From NCBI GenBank assembly GCA_019241735.1, contig JAFAWN010000085.1, forward strand, positions 1 to 7,869: a stretch of DNA of 7,869 nucleotides. Reading direction: 5' to 3'. Numbering within the stretch: the first letter of the stretch is position 1; each line of letters starts with the position of its first letter. Of the stretch, positions 6,839 through 7,869 are shown in pieces. A model generated the notes under the pieces. It was not told the DNA's origin. It saw only the letters and a program-made list of their open reading frames with translations, and made no database searches. The stretch comes from Terriglobales bacterium (GTDB taxonomy: Bacteria > Acidobacteriota > Terriglobia > Terriglobales > Acidobacteriaceae). Made by a program: the position numbers and the translations under genes.

Positions 6839-6854
6839 GATCGCGTCCGCGATC
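6839..6854 (+). repeat. Hairpin in the receptor mRNA leader, one base before the Shine-Dalgarno
   Basis: GATCGCG (6839-6845) and CGCGATC (6848-6854) are perfect complements separated by two bases; in RNA this would fold as about six pairs closed by a four-base loop. The 3' side ends one base before GGAGG (6856-6860). The stem is GC-rich and would sit within the ribosome footprint, so it may limit or modulate initiation. There is no following T run, so it is not a terminator. Confidence 0.45.
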
Positions 6855-6855
6855 T

Positions 6856-6869
6856 GGAGGTAATGGTTG
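6856..6869 (+). promoter_or_regulatory. Ribosome-binding site with TTG start of the TonB-dependent receptor
   Basis: GGAGG (6856-6860) is followed by six bases and TTG (6867-6869). A stop (TAA, 6861-6863) lies in the same frame just upstream, and no other start codon lies between it and the signal peptide. An ATG at 6863 overlaps but is in another frame and only two bases from the Shine-Dalgarno. Confidence 0.8.
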
Positions 6870-7869
6870 CCATCGTCGATACGATATTTCCGGGCCCGCT
6901 ATTTTCTTTTCATTCTTCTGACCGCAATTGTTGTCCTCCCGTCAGTCGCGCAAAGCACCGGCGGACGAATCCTGGGGACAGTCAGCGATTCCTCCGGGGC
7001 AGTTCTTTCCAGCGTGAAAGTGACCCTGGTCAACCTGGGCACCACCGTAAGCCGCTCTGTCACTACCAATGACAGCGGCGACTACAGCTTCGTCGAGGTT
7101 GTTCCCGGCAATTACGATTTGGAATTCGAGCAGTCGGGCTTCAAAAAGGACATCCGCCACGGAATTACTGTGGACGTCAACCAGGTTCTGACCCTCAATG
7201 CCACCTTGCAGCTTGGAGGCACGCAGGAAGTCGTGGAAGTAACCTCTGAAGCTCCGCAGGTTGATACCACCAGCACGCAGCTTGGCGCCGTCATTAACGA
7301 TCGCTCCGTAAATGAACTGCCATTAAATACTCGCGATACTTATCAGTTTCTCCAATTGCAGCCCGGCGTCCAGGCCCAGCTGGGCAGCAGCGGCAGCTTA
7401 TTCTTTGGTTCCGACGATGCCGGATCCGTGTCGGTGAACGGCGGCCGTACCCGCGCCAACAACTTCGCGGTAAACGGTGGCGACGCCAACGATCTGTTCG
7501 TAAACACACCCACCATCCAGCCCACCCCGGATAGCGTGGCCGAGTTTCGCGTAATTACGAATTCCTTCGATGCGGAATACGGCCGCAACTCAGGGTCGGT
7601 GGTAAATGTGATCACCAAATCTGGCACGAACGGTTTCCACGGCGACATTTACGAATACTTCCGCAACACGGTTCTTAACGCGCAGGGATACTTCGACACC
7701 GTCAAGCCTCAGGAAAATCAGAACCAGTTCGGCGGAACTTTCGGCGGTCCAGTAAAGAAAGATCGCACGTTCTTTTTCGCTTCTTACGAGGCACGCCGGG
7801 TGCGCCAGGGCATGCCGGGGCAGCAGGTGACGGTGCCCACCACCGCCGAAAGGACCGGGAATTTTTCCC
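6867..7869 (+). CDS. Oar-like TonB-dependent receptor with carboxypeptidase-regulatory-like domain, N-terminal part
   Basis: Outer-membrane receptor of which 334 residues are visible; full members of this family are commonly near 1,000 residues or more, so most of the barrel is beyond the right edge. The TTG start at 6867 yields a signal peptide (basic SSIRYFRARYF, hydrophobic LFILLTAIVVLPSVAQS, cleavage likely after VAQ or nearby). Residues about 34-115 (RILGTVSDSSGAVLSSVKVT to VNQVLTLNATL) are the beta-sandwich regulatory-like domain. The plug follows: EVVEVTSEAPQVDTT from 121, ELPLNTRD near 150, VNGGRTRANNF, then AEYGRNSGSVVNVITKSGTN, FHGDIYEYFRNT, FGGPVKKDRTFFFASYE and the closing TAERTGNFS, all typical of acidobacterial and Myxococcus Oar-type receptors. 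The gene is divergent from the pot operon across 202 bases. The ligand is unknown; the family often handles oligosaccharides, peptides or metal complexes. Strong on family, silent on substrate. Confidence 0.92.
   Translation, partial: MPSSIRYFRARYFLFILLTAIVVLPSVAQSTGGRILGTVSDSSGAVLSSVKVTLVNLGTTVSRSVTTNDSGDYSFVEVVPGNYDLEFEQSGFKKDIRHGITVDVNQVLTLNATLQLGGTQEVVEVTSEAPQVDTTSTQLGAVINDRSVNELPLNTRDTYQFLQLQPGVQAQLGSSGSLFFGSDDAGSVSVNGGRTRANNFAVNGGDANDLFVNTPTIQPTPDSVAEFRVITNSFDAEYGRNSGSVVNVITKSGTNGFHGDIYEYFRNTVLNAQGYFDTVKPQENQNQFGGTFGGPVKKDRTFFFASYEARRVRQGMPGQQVTVPTTAERTGNFS

Noticed and set aside
6837..6844. GCGATCGC octamer palindrome resembling the cyanobacterial HIP1 word
   Set aside because: It is a single copy within the leader hairpin, and nothing else in the window suggests a cyanobacterium.
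6863..7072. Small plus-strand frame starting at the ATG at 6863
   Set aside because: It overlaps the receptor gene in the wrong frame. The translation from TTG 6867 gives a signal peptide and family motifs; this one gives neither.

Overview
The window reads as part of a bacterial chromosome, most likely from an Acidobacteriota (Terriglobia-like) organism. The best clue is the rightmost gene: a large TonB-dependent receptor with an N-terminal carboxypeptidase-regulatory-like domain and Oar-type plug motifs, a family greatly expanded in that phylum. The assignment is an inference from family content, not a proven taxonomy.

Layout. Positions 1-6664 hold six genes on the minus strand, in transcription order: potD (lipoprotein that binds polyamines), potA (ATPase), potB and potC (permeases), a FAD-dependent amine-oxidase-like flavoprotein with a twin-arginine signal, and the N-terminal two thirds of typA/bipA, which runs off the left edge. 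The potD-to-flavoprotein genes are packed with 12- and 17-base gaps and two ATGA stop/start overlaps, so they look like one operon. typA follows after about 114 bases (to its likeliest start) and may be read through or have its own weak promoter. Positions 6665-6866 are a compact divergent control region. From 6867 to the right edge, the plus strand carries the 5' third or so of the TonB-dependent receptor, which uses a TTG start.

How the genes fit together. PotD would capture a polyamine (or similar cationic amine) in the periplasm, PotB/PotC would form the inner-membrane channel and PotA would power it. The co-transcribed flavoprotein could oxidise an amine, but its Tat-type leader suggests that it works outside the cytoplasm, which is unusual for a partner of an importer. 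The divergent outer-membrane receptor may share control with the operon: a perfect 8+8 base inverted repeat covers the extended -10 of the pot promoter and abuts or overlaps the -10 of the receptor promoter.

Points that most deserve a second look are: the shared palindromic operator; the PotD pocket, which keeps most E. coli spermidine contacts but loses Glu171 and Tyr85; the exported flavoprotein; the apparent ATT start of typA; and the hairpin placed against the ribosome-binding site of the TTG-started receptor. I see no RNA genes, mobile elements, CRISPR arrays or convincing terminators.
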